Shown here piece by piece: positions 1 through 7,441 of a stretch of DNA of 14,833 nucleotides (positions are counted from its first letter, which is position 1; every line of letters starts with the position of its first letter). Source of the DNA: Actinomycetota bacterium (GTDB lineage: Bacteria > Actinomycetota > Thermoleophilia > Solirubrobacterales > Solirubrobacteraceae). The translations under genes and the position numbers were made by a program. The notes beneath the pieces are model-generated. The model searched no databases. It was given only the letters and a program-made list of their open reading frames with translations, and was not told the origin of the DNA. The stretch is taken from NCBI GenBank assembly GCA_005788585.1, contig SYBY01000296.1:1-14833 (forward strand), written 5' to 3'.

Positions 1-1
1 C

Positions 2-331
2 GTCACGATCGGCGAGCCCTCCGGCGAGGTCTTCCTGGGCGCGGCGCTCCAGGACCTCGGTTCGACCGGGCCCGCCACGCTCAACCTCATCGACGAGGAG
101 TGCGAGCGGGTCGTGTGGCAGGCGGAGTACAGCGCCGAGGAGGTCCTGCGGCGCAACTGGGAGACCGTCCATGAGGTCGCTCGCGCGCTGATGGATCAGG
201 AGACGCTGTCCGGCCTGGCGCTGGACGCGGTCCTGTCACCGGTGGACCTGATCGACCTGACGCAGCTCGAGCTCCCGGACTGGGACACGCGCGTCGACCG
301 GCCGCAGACGAGCCGGAGCGACGACGAGTGA
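2..331 (+). CDS. ftsH: ATP-dependent zinc metalloprotease FtsH, C-terminal end (partial)
   Basis: The open frame enters from the left edge and gives the last 109 residues of a protein. The segment GEVFLG...LIDEECERVV...AEYSAEEVLRRNWETVHEVARALMDQETLSG matches the end of the M41 peptidase domain of FtsH, where a GEVFLG-like strand is followed by helices and an L-hexEETL-type motif. FtsH is a membrane-bound AAA+ protease that degrades unassembled membrane proteins and some regulators. The AAA+ domain, the HEXXH zinc site and the membrane helices would lie outside the window. The last 30 or so residues are acidic and polar, as in FtsH tails. The stop codon overlaps the GTG start of the next gene (GTGA), so the two are probably translationally coupled. 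The family call rests only on this C-terminal part. Confidence 0.8.
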   Translation, partial: VTIGEPSGEVFLGAALQDLGSTGPATLNLIDEECERVVWQAEYSAEEVLRRNWETVHEVARALMDQETLSGLALDAVLSPVDLIDLTQLELPDWDTRVDRPQTSRSDDE

Positions 332-1152
332 CCCGGCGGGGACGGCTCACCGGCGCGGTGCGTCGTAACAGCGGGCCCGCCGCGCTGGTCATCTCGCTCG
401 CCGCACTGGGGATGACGACGACCGGCGCCGCCGACGCGGCGAAGACCCGGGCGGCGAAGGTCCTCGCGCCGAAGTCGAAGGTCAAGGTCGTGAACAAGCC
501 GCAGGCGGGTGCCCTGCTGCTGCTCGGCAAGAACCGCAAGTTCCCCGCGAGCGCGATCCCGAAGGTCGCGTCGGCACGCAACGCCGACCGGCTCGGCAAC
601 CGCCCGCTCGCGGATCTCGCGGCGACATGCAACGCGGAGTCGGTGGACCTCGGCAGCTGGTGCCTGATGTCGCAGCCATACGCGGTCCCGAACGAGGACA
701 TCGGCAAGAACGACTACTTCTACGCGTCGCGCACGTGTGTCGAGATGGGCGGCTACCTGCCCACGGCGGCACAGCTGCTCGGCGCGGTGGCGCGCGTCAA
801 GCTCGCGGGGACCATCGACGACGACCGTCTCACCGCCTCCATCGACGAGGACGCGACGGACGGGACCAAGGACCGCCGCGAGATGACGTCGACCCTCATC
901 ACGACGCAGGGCGGCTCCAGCTCCGCCGGCTCGCAGGGGGTCAGCGAGGGGTCGCGGGGCGATCCCCGCGTGGGAGAGCCCGATCCGGTGCCGCTACCCG
1001 CCAACCCGCAGCCCGAGACGCTCCAGTACGTGACCGTGTACGACAACCGCGACAAGGGCGGGTTCGCCGGCGCGAAGCCCGTCGCCCAGGCCGAGACGTT
1101 CCGCTGCGCGTTCGACAAGCAGCAGGGACAGGAAGCCAGCGAGGAGGGCTGA
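328..1152 (+). CDS. Secreted cysteine-containing protein, possibly with a C-type-lectin/FGE-like fold
   Basis: This is a 274-residue protein of unknown function. The GTG start overlaps the preceding stop, and the N-terminus is a typical Sec signal: arginines at residues 3-13, a hydrophobic core at 18-28, and a likely signal peptidase site near GAADA-AK (about 37). Residues 38-60 are Lys/Ala-rich. A segment like the NADxLxG repeats of surface proteins occurs at 86-96 (NADRLGNRPLADL). Four cysteines (101, 112, 137, 260) could form two disulfides after export. YFYASRTCVEMGGYLPTAAQL (130-150) and the late FRCAF (258-262) resemble the A-x-x-C-x-x-x-G-x-R-L-P-T and G-F-R-C motifs of the formylglycine-enzyme/C-type-lectin fold, but catalytic residues cannot be assigned, so a binding role is more likely than an enzymatic one. 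A Ser/Gly/Pro-rich linker spans about 195-230. It sits between ftsH and a winged-helix regulator, probably in one operon. Confidence 0.7.
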   Translation: MTRRGRLTGAVRRNSGPAALVISLAALGMTTTGAADAAKTRAAKVLAPKSKVKVVNKPQAGALLLLGKNRKFPASAIPKVASARNADRLGNRPLADLAATCNAESVDLGSWCLMSQPYAVPNEDIGKNDYFYASRTCVEMGGYLPTAAQLLGAVARVKLAGTIDDDRLTASIDEDATDGTKDRREMTSTLITTQGGSSSAGSQGVSEGSRGDPRVGEPDPVPLPANPQPETLQYVTVYDNRDKGGFAGAKPVAQAETFRCAFDKQQGQEASEEG

Positions 1153-1155
1153 GAG

Positions 1156-1539
1156 ATGGCGACGCGCGTGGACAAGGCCGCTGTGACGTTGTCGGTGATC
1201 GACGAGCGGCACCTGCCCGCGCCGCTCGTCTTCGACGACCTCGAGCTTCGTCCCGCGGAGTACGAGGCGCTCGTCGCCGGACGCCGTGCGGGCCTGACCC
1301 GCCGGGAGTTCCAGGTCCTGCACTGCCTGGCCGCGCAGCCCGACCGAGTGCTGACGCGGCAGGACGTCTACGACCAGGTGTGGGGCGGCGCGATGCCGCA
1401 CCGCGACCGGTCAGTGGACGTCTTCGTCCGCAAGGTGCGCCGCAAGCTGGGGACGGTCGCGCCGGACCGGATCGCCATCCACACGCACTTCGGCGTGGGC
1501 TACCGCTTCTCGTACGAAATGCTCGACGCCGGTCGCTGA
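1156..1539 (+). CDS. Receiverless OmpR/PhoB-type winged-helix DNA-binding protein (first paralogue)
   Basis: This 127-residue protein is essentially only the C-terminal DNA-binding domain of an OmpR/PhoB-family response regulator. Residues 23-47 form the beta platform (PLVFDDLELRP...). LTRREFQVLHCLAAQPDRVLTRQDVYDQVWG (47-77) covers helix 1, the turn and helix 2, RDRSVDVFVRKVRRKL (83-98) is the recognition helix, and IHTHFGVGYRF (108-118) is the wing. There is no receiver domain and no phospho-acceptor aspartate, so it should bind DNA independently of phosphorylation. The ATG start follows a good ribosome site (GAGGAGGG) and lies 3 bases after the preceding stop, so it belongs to the ftsH operon. 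The recognition helix and wing are nearly the same as those of the proteins at 4095-4460 and 9161-10030. Its last 129 bases are overlapped in antisense by the TSUP transporter frame. Confidence 0.85.
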   Translation: MATRVDKAAVTLSVIDERHLPAPLVFDDLELRPAEYEALVAGRRAGLTRREFQVLHCLAAQPDRVLTRQDVYDQVWGGAMPHRDRSVDVFVRKVRRKLGTVAPDRIAIHTHFGVGYRFSYEMLDAGR

Positions 1540-2427
1540 CGGCGCCGGCCGCGAGATGGGGGCGGGACGGCGCCGCTCGACGGCCCAGATCGCGACGCCC
1601 ACCGCGACGGGGAGCAGGACGACGGCCGGCGGCGGCACCGCCACACCGCCCTTGCTCAGGACGCCGAGGCCCGCGGCCAGGAGCACGCAGCCGAGCGTGG
1701 GCCGCAGGACGTGCGACGGGACCCGGGTGATGAGCCGTGCGCCGATCAGGACGCCGGGGACCGACCCCACGAGGATGTTGGCCATCAGCACGAGGTCCAC
1801 GTTGCCGGCGGCGAAGTGCGCGAGCCCCGCCACCCACAGCAGGATCGCGGCGTGGAAGACGTCGGTCCCGACGACGCGATGCGGCGTCAGGCGGAAGACG
1901 AGGATGAGCGCGAGGCCGATCAGCGCGCCGCTGCCCACCGACGTGAGCCCGAGCACAAGGCCCAGGACCGCGCCGATCGCCACCGCCTCGGCTTTGCGCC
2001 GGGCCGTGAGCTCGACCTGCTCGCGCTCGCGGGCGGCCGCCGCCGGGACGAACATCGCGCGGCCGAGCGTCGTGACCGCCGTCACCAGGAGGGCGACGGC
2101 GACGCAGATGAGCAGCACGTCGTCGAAGTCGTCCCCGTACGCCGCGTGGAGCTGTTCGATCAGCCAGACCCCGACCAGCGAGCCGGGAGCGGACCCCGCG
2201 GCGAGCCACCAGCACAACGACAGGTCGACCGTGCGCTGGCGCAGATGGGCCACGCCTCCGAGGGTCTTGGTCACCGCGCCGTAGGCGAGGTCGGTGCCGA
2301 TCGCGGTCACCGGTGGGGTGCCGACGAACAGGAGCAGCAGCGGCGTCATGAGCGATCCGCCGCCGATCCCGGTCAGTCCGATCAGGACCCCGACCCCGAG
2401 GCCGAACAGCGCGATCACGGGGTCCAT
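1411..2427 (-). CDS. TSUP (TauE/SafE) family membrane transporter
   Basis: This 338-residue integral membrane protein opens with LFGLGVGVLIGLTGIGGGSLMTPLL, the glycine-rich first helix of the TSUP family (PF01925). The related second-half repeat is GAVLGLVLGLTSVGSGALIGLAL, as expected for the two-fold internal repeat. About eight hydrophobic helices are visible, with a short cytosolic loop rich in Ala/Arg/Glu in the middle. TSUP proteins move sulfite, sulfoacetate, sulfate and other small anions, and the substrate cannot be read from sequence. The gene starts 7 bases after the PHP gene with no clear ribosome site, suggesting coupling, and a DUF47 gene lies further upstream. After the last helix (ending about VERRR) comes a polar tail of about 50 residues. 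Most of that tail is encoded antisense to the winged-helix gene and looks non-conserved, so the ancestral stop may have been lost. Confidence 0.85.
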   Translation of the reverse strand: MDPVIALFGLGVGVLIGLTGIGGGSLMTPLLLLFVGTPPVTAIGTDLAYGAVTKTLGGVAHLRQRTVDLSLCWWLAAGSAPGSLVGVWLIEQLHAAYGDDFDDVLLICVAVALLVTAVTTLGRAMFVPAAAAREREQVELTARRKAEAVAIGAVLGLVLGLTSVGSGALIGLALILVFRLTPHRVVGTDVFHAAILLWVAGLAHFAAGNVDLVLMANILVGSVPGVLIGARLITRVPSHVLRPTLGCVLLAAGLGVLSKGGVAVPPPAVVLLPVAVGVAIWAVERRRPAPISRPAPSATGVEHFVREAVAHAEVRVDGDPVRRDRPQLAAHLADEDVH

Positions 2428-2434
2428 CGCGCAG

Positions 2435-3289
2435 TCAGGCGCCGATCGCGCCCAGCCGCGGCGTCGCGCCGCCGGTGTCGTAGGCGAGGAAGCGTGAGAA
2501 CGTCGGATGGTCGGGGCCGTGGAAGTCCGCTGAGCCGGTGGTCAGCAGGCCGAGCTCGTCGGCGAGCGCGACCAGCCGGGAGGTCTGCTCCGGCGTGTGC
2601 GTGATGTAGAAGGCCTCGACGCCGTCGAGCCCGGCCGACGCGAATCGGCGCAGGCAGGCGGCGACGGTGTCGTCGGCGGGGATGTCCCAGTACGGGTGGG
2701 CCCACACGGCGACCCCTCCGGCGGCATGGACGACGTCGATCGCCTCAGCGACGGTCGGCGTGGTGCGGCCGCGGAACGCCGGCGCACCCGGAATCAGGTA
2801 CGCGACGAGCAGCGCGGTCCGGTCAGTGAGCCCTTCGTCCGCGAGACGGGCGGCGTTCGCGGGGTGGTCGAACACCGCGGCGGCGAGGTGCGGCCGGCCT
2901 GGACTGGCGTGTCCCGTGAAGGCGGCGTGGTCGACCTCCCAGCCCAGCTCGCGCATCGCGTCGGCCATCCGGCCGATCCGGCCCGTGCGATCTGCGCGGA
3001 ACCGCCGTAGGGCCTCTGCCAGCGTGGTGTCGTCGGGATCGATCTCGTAGCCGAGCAGGTGAAGGTCCTCGCCGGCCTCGTCGATCGTCGAGAGCTCGAC
3101 TCCCGGGACCAGTCGCAGGCCGCGGGCGCGGGCGGCCCTGGCCGCCTCGGCCACACCGTCGACCGTGTCGTGATCGGTGAGCGCCAGCACCTCGACCCCC
3201 GCGTCAGCGGCGCGGTCGACGACGGCTGCGGGCGCGAGTGCGCCGTCGCTGTGCACCGAGTGGGACTGGAGGTCGAACCGGGGCGTCAT
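2435..3289 (-). CDS. PHP-domain metal-dependent phosphoesterase (TrpH/YciV/RNase AM-like)
   Basis: The 284-residue product has the motifs of the PHP phosphoesterase fold: HSVHSDG at residues 10-16 (HxH), TDHDT at 38-42, PGVE, a WAHPY histidine, and a C-terminal GSADFHGPDH motif. These supply the trinuclear metal site. Relatives of this size (YciV/TrpH) hydrolyse 3',5'-nucleoside bisphosphates such as pAp, or trim 5' nucleotides from RNA. The exact substrate is an inference. The frame stays open to 3397, but I place the start at the ATG at 3289. The motif distance to HxH is then normal, the upstream codons would overlap the DUF47 gene, and a TACGCT hexamer sits 7 bases before this ATG. The gene is followed after 7 bases by the TSUP transporter. 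A pAp role would suit a sulfur context and phosphate release would suit the Pho context. Confidence 0.8.
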   Translation of the reverse strand: MTPRFDLQSHSVHSDGALAPAAVVDRAADAGVEVLALTDHDTVDGVAEAARAARARGLRLVPGVELSTIDEAGEDLHLLGYEIDPDDTTLAEALRRFRADRTGRIGRMADAMRELGWEVDHAAFTGHASPGRPHLAAAVFDHPANAARLADEGLTDRTALLVAYLIPGAPAFRGRTTPTVAEAIDVVHAAGGVAVWAHPYWDIPADDTVAACLRRFASAGLDGVEAFYITHTPEQTSRLVALADELGLLTTGSADFHGPDHPTFSRFLAYDTGGATPRLGAIGA

Positions 3290-3296
3290 GCGGCCG

Positions 3297-3302
3297 AGCG
3301 TA
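3297..3302 (-). promoter_or_regulatory. -10 hexamer of a likely leaderless promoter for the PHP gene
   Basis: On the minus strand TACGCT is followed by 7 bases and then the ATG at 3289. The spacing matches TANNNT-N6-8-ATG leaderless promoters of actinobacteria. It supports the short start and would allow the PHP-TSUP pair to be transcribed apart from DUF47. No convincing -35 is seen. Confidence 0.5.
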
Positions 3303-3318
3303 AGCGCCGCGCGGCCCC

Positions 3319-3340
3319 GGATCGTGAAGAAGTCGTGGCC
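3319..3340 (-). promoter_or_regulatory. Weak Pho-box-like repeat before the PHP gene
   Basis: On the minus strand the two consecutive 11-base units GGCCACGACTT and CTTCACGATCC keep the phase and the CAC core of the stronger repeats elsewhere in the window. Only the second unit has a full TTCAC. The site lies in the 53-base gap and reaches to just before the last DUF47 codons, upstream of the PHP -10 hexamer. This could be chance. Confidence 0.25.
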
Positions 3341-3342
3341 GC

Positions 3343-3969
3343 TCAGCGACGGCGCTTGAGCGCGATGCCCTCGAGCGCGTGTGCGACGGTCTCGCACGCG
3401 TCGATGGCCGACTCGATGGTCTCGAAGATGTCCTTCCAGCGGATGACGACCATCGGATCGATGCCGCCGGCGAAGAGCGAGGCGATCCCGTCACGCGCGA
3501 GGCGGTCACCCTCGTTCTCGAGGCGGTGGATCTCGACGAGGTGAGGGGAGACGTCGCGCTGCTCGCGCAGGGCCGCCAACGACCGCGCGACCTGCTCGGA
3601 CGCTCCCACGAGGACGTCGGCGAGGAGCACCGCCTGCTCCATCGGAGCCTCGACCTTGTAGATCACGAGCTGGTCTGCGGCCTGCTCGGCGTCGTCGACG
3701 ATGTCGTCGATGGCCGTCGCCAGCTGGTGGCCGTCGCCGAAGTCGAACGGCTTCGGCGCGCCGTCCAGGGTCAGGCGATGGATGATGTCGTGGGTGATGC
3801 GATCACCCTCGTTCTCGCAGCGCAGGATCTCCTCGGCCAGCTCCGCGTGTTCTGGGAAGTCGCGCAGCAGGTCGCGGAGCAGCAGGCACGCGCGCTCGGC
3901 ATTGCTGCCGGCCTCCTCGAGGAGGACGAGCAGGGAGTCGTCGGAGGGCTTGGAGCCGAGGAGCGCCAT
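3343..3969 (-). CDS. DUF47/PhoU-like Pit-accessory protein
   Basis: This 208-residue all-helical protein contains two related segments, LRCENEGDRITHDIIHRL (about 49-66) and HRLENEGDRLARDGIASL (about 147-165), typical of DUF47 (PF01865), a PhoU-like four-helix-bundle family. Each ExExDR-type motif resembles the metal-binding motif of PhoU. DUF47 proteins are usually encoded next to a low-affinity PiT phosphate transporter, whose activity they are thought to modulate. No PiT gene is in this window, and the only transporter in the same direction is the TSUP protein two genes downstream. The ATG start is preceded by TAGGGT at a distance of 8 bases with no ribosome site, consistent with a leaderless transcript. 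The promoter lies in the divergent region that also holds an 11-base-phased TTCAC repeat. Confidence 0.85.
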   Translation of the reverse strand: MALLGSKPSDDSLLVLLEEAGSNAERACLLLRDLLRDFPEHAELAEEILRCENEGDRITHDIIHRLTLDGAPKPFDFGDGHQLATAIDDIVDDAEQAADQLVIYKVEAPMEQAVLLADVLVGASEQVARSLAALREQRDVSPHLVEIHRLENEGDRLARDGIASLFAGGIDPMVVIRWKDIFETIESAIDACETVAHALEGIALKRRR

Positions 3970-3977
3970 CGCGCCCG

Positions 3978-3983
3978 ACCCTA
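3978..3983 (-). promoter_or_regulatory. -10 hexamer of a likely leaderless promoter for the DUF47 gene
   Basis: On the minus strand TAGGGT is followed by 8 bases and then the ATG at 3969. No Shine-Dalgarno sequence is present. This is the same arrangement as before four other genes in the window. Confidence 0.55.
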
Positions 3984-4019
3984 CCCGGTGCTCTCGCGGG
4001 GAGCGGCGCGGTTGCGGTC

Positions 4020-4063
4020 GTTCACGGCTTCTTCACAGGTCGTTCACGGCGAGGTAACCGCGG
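4020..4063 (+). promoter_or_regulatory. Pho-box-like direct repeats in the divergent DUF47 / winged-helix region
   Basis: Four consecutive 11-base units are present: GTTCACGGCTT, CTTCACAGGTC, GTTCACGGCGA, GGTAACCGCGG. The first three carry a perfect TTCAC at the same position and the fourth is degenerate. Streptomyces PhoP binds 11-base direct repeats with a GTTCACC-like core, so this is a strong candidate PhoP/PhoB operator. It lies between the divergent DUF47 start (3969) and the receiverless regulator (4095), so it could control both directions. Confidence 0.75.
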
Positions 4064-4094
4064 GGCGGTCCACGGCCGCCACGCTTGCCCGCAC

Positions 4095-4460
4095 GTGATG
4101 GAGACCGCTGCGTTCCCGGAGGAGGTCCTGAGCATCGGACCGGTGGAGATCCGCCCCCACGGCGGTCTCGTCACGCTGAACCAGCGCACGCTCACGTTGT
4201 CCGTCCGCGAGTTCACGCTGCTGGTCGAGATCGCCCGGCGCGCGGGGAGAATCGTCTCCCGCGCGGAGCTCTACACGCTCGTGTGGGGCGCGCCGCTGCG
4301 CGCCGGCGACCGATCGGTGGACGTGTACATCCACAAGCTGCGCGTGAAGCTCGAGGACGGCGCTCCGGGATGGGCCTTCATCCATACCCATGTCGGCTTC
4401 GGCTATCGCTTTGCGCCGGAGCCTTCACATCCTTTTCACAACACAGCCACAACTCGATAA
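4095..4460 (+). CDS. Receiverless OmpR/PhoB-type winged-helix DNA-binding protein (second paralogue)
   Basis: This 121-residue protein is a stand-alone PhoB-type effector domain. Residues 11-36 form the beta platform and LSVREFTLLVEIARRAGRIVSRAELYTLVWG covers the first helices. GDRSVDVYIHKLRVKL (71-86) is the recognition helix, and FIHTHVGFGYRFAPE (95-109) is the wing. There is no receiver domain. Start codons GTG (4095) and ATG (4098) are adjacent, no ribosome site is visible, and a poor -10 (CACGCT, 4080-4085) suggests a leaderless or near-leaderless transcript. It lies directly upstream of pstS, downstream of one phased TTCAC repeat, and its own last 12 codons carry a second one. It is clearly a paralogue of the proteins at 1156-1539 and 9161-10030. 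The likely role, by inference, is a phosphorylation-independent regulator or competitor at Pho operators. Confidence 0.85.
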   Translation: MMETAAFPEEVLSIGPVEIRPHGGLVTLNQRTLTLSVREFTLLVEIARRAGRIVSRAELYTLVWGAPLRAGDRSVDVYIHKLRVKLEDGAPGWAFIHTHVGFGYRFAPEPSHPFHNTATTR

Positions 4461-4461
4461 C
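4423..4461 (+). promoter_or_regulatory. Pho-box-like repeats and -10 of the pst promoter, embedded in the preceding gene
   Basis: Three 11-base units run in phase: CTTCACATCCT (4423-4433), TTTCACAACAC (4434-4444) and the weaker AGCCACAACTC (4445-4455). A candidate -10, GATAAC (4456-4461), follows 11 bases after the second unit, close to the spacing between Pho boxes and -10 elements in E. coli. The repeats encode the last residues of the winged-helix protein and the -10 overlaps its TAA stop. The pstS GTG lies about 70 bases downstream. Confidence 0.75.
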
Positions 4462-4533
4462 AGACTGCCTGTCGATCGCTGGAAGGCTGCCACGGCTTCT
4501 ATGGGAGACCAGAACCTACGAGGAGGAACGTCT

Positions 4534-5499
4534 GTGAAGACGTACCGTTTCATGAGCGCAGTCGGCGTGTGCGCCGCGCTTGCGTTCGGCGTGGCCGCGT
4601 GCGGCGACGACGAAGAGTCCGGCAGCAGCACCAGCGCCGCCGACACCGAGCAGGTGTCCGGCAGCATCTCGATCGACGGCTCGTCGACCGTCTACCCGTT
4701 CGGCCAGGCGGCCGCGGAGCTCTTCAACGAGGAGCAGCCCGACGTGAAGATCACGGTCGGCCAGTCCGGCACGGGCGGCGGCTTTGAGAAGTTCTGCGCC
4801 GGGGAGACCGACATCTCGCAGGCTTCGCGTCCGATCAAGGACGACGAGGAGGTGCCGCTCTGCGAGAAGGGCGGCGTCGAGTTCGGTGAGCTCCAGGTGG
4901 CCAACGACGGCATCGCCGTCGTGACGAACCCCGGCCTCGAGGTCGACTGCATGACCACCGCGCAGCTCAAGGAGCTGTGGAACACGGGCTCGAAGATCAC
5001 CAAGCTCAGCGAGATCGACAGCTCGTTCCCCGACACCACCCTCTCGCTCTACGGCCCGGGCACCGACTCCGGCACGTTCGACTTCTTCACCGACGTCATC
5101 AACGGCGAAGAGGGTGCGACCCGCGACGACTACCAGGCGTCCGAGGACGACAACCAGCTCCTCACCGGCGTCGAGGGTGACGCGGGCGGCCTCGGCTACT
5201 TCGGCTTCTCGTACTACGAGGGCGCCGCGGACAAGCTCAACCTCGTCGGTGTCGACGCGGGCGACGGCTGCGTGAAGCCCAGCCTGGAGACGATCCAGGA
5301 CGGCTCGTACAAGCCGCTCTCGCGTCCGCTGTTCATGTACCCGTCGGCCGAGGCCCTCGCGCGGCCCGAGGTCAAGGCGTTCATGGACTTCGTCATCGCG
5401 AACCAGGAGGCCATCGCCGAGGCCGCCAAGATCGTGCCGCTCACGGCCGACCAGGCGGCGAAGGCGCAGGCCGACCTGACGGCGCTCGAGAGCAAGTAG
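4534..5499 (+). CDS. pstS: Phosphate ABC transporter substrate-binding lipoprotein PstS
   Basis: PstS captures phosphate outside the membrane and delivers it to the PstCAB importer. I place the start at GTG 4534, 7 bases after a strong AGGAGG (4521-4526), although the frame is open further upstream. The 321-residue product has a lipoprotein signal: basic residues at 2-5, a hydrophobic core, and a VAAC lipobox with the modified cysteine at residue 23. A Ser/Thr/Asp-rich linker to about 42 follows. Phosphate-site motifs are visible: DGSSTVYPF (48-56), QSGTGGGF (77-84), DISQASRPI (93-101) and TDSGTFDFF (about 177-185). The length is normal for the family. The gene heads pstSCAB-phoU and has phased TTCAC repeats upstream, so it should be induced by phosphate starvation. 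Confidence 0.96.
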   Translation: MKTYRFMSAVGVCAALAFGVAACGDDEESGSSTSAADTEQVSGSISIDGSSTVYPFGQAAAELFNEEQPDVKITVGQSGTGGGFEKFCAGETDISQASRPIKDDEEVPLCEKGGVEFGELQVANDGIAVVTNPGLEVDCMTTAQLKELWNTGSKITKLSEIDSSFPDTTLSLYGPGTDSGTFDFFTDVINGEEGATRDDYQASEDDNQLLTGVEGDAGGLGYFGFSYYEGAADKLNLVGVDAGDGCVKPSLETIQDGSYKPLSRPLFMYPSAEALARPEVKAFMDFVIANQEAIAEAAKIVPLTADQAAKAQADLTALESK

Positions 5500-5509
5500 G
5501 GAGCTGACC

Positions 5510-6487
5510 ATGGCGGGCACACCCAACACCCCACAGCCCGCCATGGGCGGCGGCGGGTCCGGACCGAATCTGCTCCGGACCCGCTCGCCGCGAGCCATCG
5601 GCGAGGGAGCGATTCGCGTCTCGCTCTTCGTCGCGGCGGCCATCAGCGTCATCACGACGACGCTGATCGTCCTGTCGCTGCTGAAGGAGACCGTCGCGTT
5701 CTTCGGCGACGTCGGTTTCTCCGAGTTCCTCTTCGGGACGAAATGGACGCCGCAGCTGGCCGGCGACCAGCAGTCGTTCGGCATGCTGCCGGTGCTGATC
5801 GGCACGCTCTACATCACGGGCATCGCGATGCTCGTCGCCGTGCCCCTGGGACTGCTCGCGGCGATCTACCTTGCGGAGTACGCGCCCGAGCGCGTCCGCA
5901 AGACCGTCAAGCCGATCCTCGAGGTCCTCGCCGGCGTGCCGACCATCGTGTTCGGCTTCTTCGCCCTCACCTTCATCACGCCGGAACTCCTGCGGCCGCT
6001 GCTCGGCCCCGAGGTCCAGCAGAGCAACCAGCTCGCCGCGGGCCTGCTCGTGGGCCTGCTCGTCCTGCCCACCGTCGCGTCCGTCGCCGAGGACGCGATG
6101 ACCGCCGTGCCGTACTCCTTGCGCGAGGGCGCGTTCGGCATGGGCGCCAGCCGCCTGATCGTGTCGCTGCGCGTCGTGTTCCCGGCCGCGCTGTCAGGGA
6201 TCATCGCCGCGCTCGTCCTCGGTGCTTCCCGGGCGATCGGCGAGACGCTCGTCATCCTGCTCGCGGGCGGGTCCGGCCAGCTCCTGCCCCAGGTCGTCAC
6301 CAGTCCGACCGACGCGTCCGGCTCCATGGCGGCGTTCATCGCCTCGACGGCCACCGGCGACGCGCCGACCGGCTCGATCGAGTTCGAGACCATCTTCGCC
6401 GTCGGCTTCACGCTGTTCGTGATCTGCCTCGTGCTGAACCTCCTGTCCATCCGCCTCGTCGGCAAGTACCGCCAGGTGTACGAGTGA
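5510..6487 (+). CDS. pstC: Phosphate ABC transporter permease PstC
   Basis: This is one of the two membrane subunits of the high-affinity phosphate importer. The 325-residue product has a polar Gly-rich N-terminus, a first helix at about 36-60 (VSLFVAAAISVITTTLIVLSLL), a periplasmic segment with FLFGTKWTP, and at least five further helices. VPYSLREGAFGMGASRLIVSLRVVFP is the EAA-type loop that docks on PstB, followed by LVLGASRAIGETLVILL, a signature of PstC/PstA permeases. The ATG lies 10 bases after the pstS stop, with a purine-rich GGGAGCTG before it. It is followed by pstA after 31 bases. Confidence 0.95.
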   Translation: MAGTPNTPQPAMGGGGSGPNLLRTRSPRAIGEGAIRVSLFVAAAISVITTTLIVLSLLKETVAFFGDVGFSEFLFGTKWTPQLAGDQQSFGMLPVLIGTLYITGIAMLVAVPLGLLAAIYLAEYAPERVRKTVKPILEVLAGVPTIVFGFFALTFITPELLRPLLGPEVQQSNQLAAGLLVGLLVLPTVASVAEDAMTAVPYSLREGAFGMGASRLIVSLRVVFPAALSGIIAALVLGASRAIGETLVILLAGGSGQLLPQVVTSPTDASGSMAAFIASTATGDAPTGSIEFETIFAVGFTLFVICLVLNLLSIRLVGKYRQVYE

Positions 6488-6518
6488 TCGTCACGACCCT
6501 TCAGCCCAGGAGCGCACG

Positions 6519-7430
<912 letters not shown>

Positions 7431-7441
7431 GGGAGCCCAGC

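Noticed and set aside
941..2215. Minus-strand reading frame of 424 codons
   Set aside because: Arg/Pro/Gly-rich with no recognisable motif, and it covers parts of three supported genes.
3290..3397. Extended N-terminus of the PHP protein (start at 3397)
   Set aside because: The added residues are Arg-rich with no family match and overlap the DUF47 gene. The -10 hexamer TACGCT would lie inside the coding region, just before the ATG at 3289.
4390..4533. Upstream extension of the pstS frame
   Set aside because: It overlaps the winged-helix gene and the Pho repeats, and would bury the lipoprotein signal. GTG 4534 has AGGAGG at the right distance.
4516..5805. Minus-strand reading frame of 429 codons across pstS and pstC
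   Set aside because: It is antisense to two certain genes and has the biased composition of a high-GC shadow frame.
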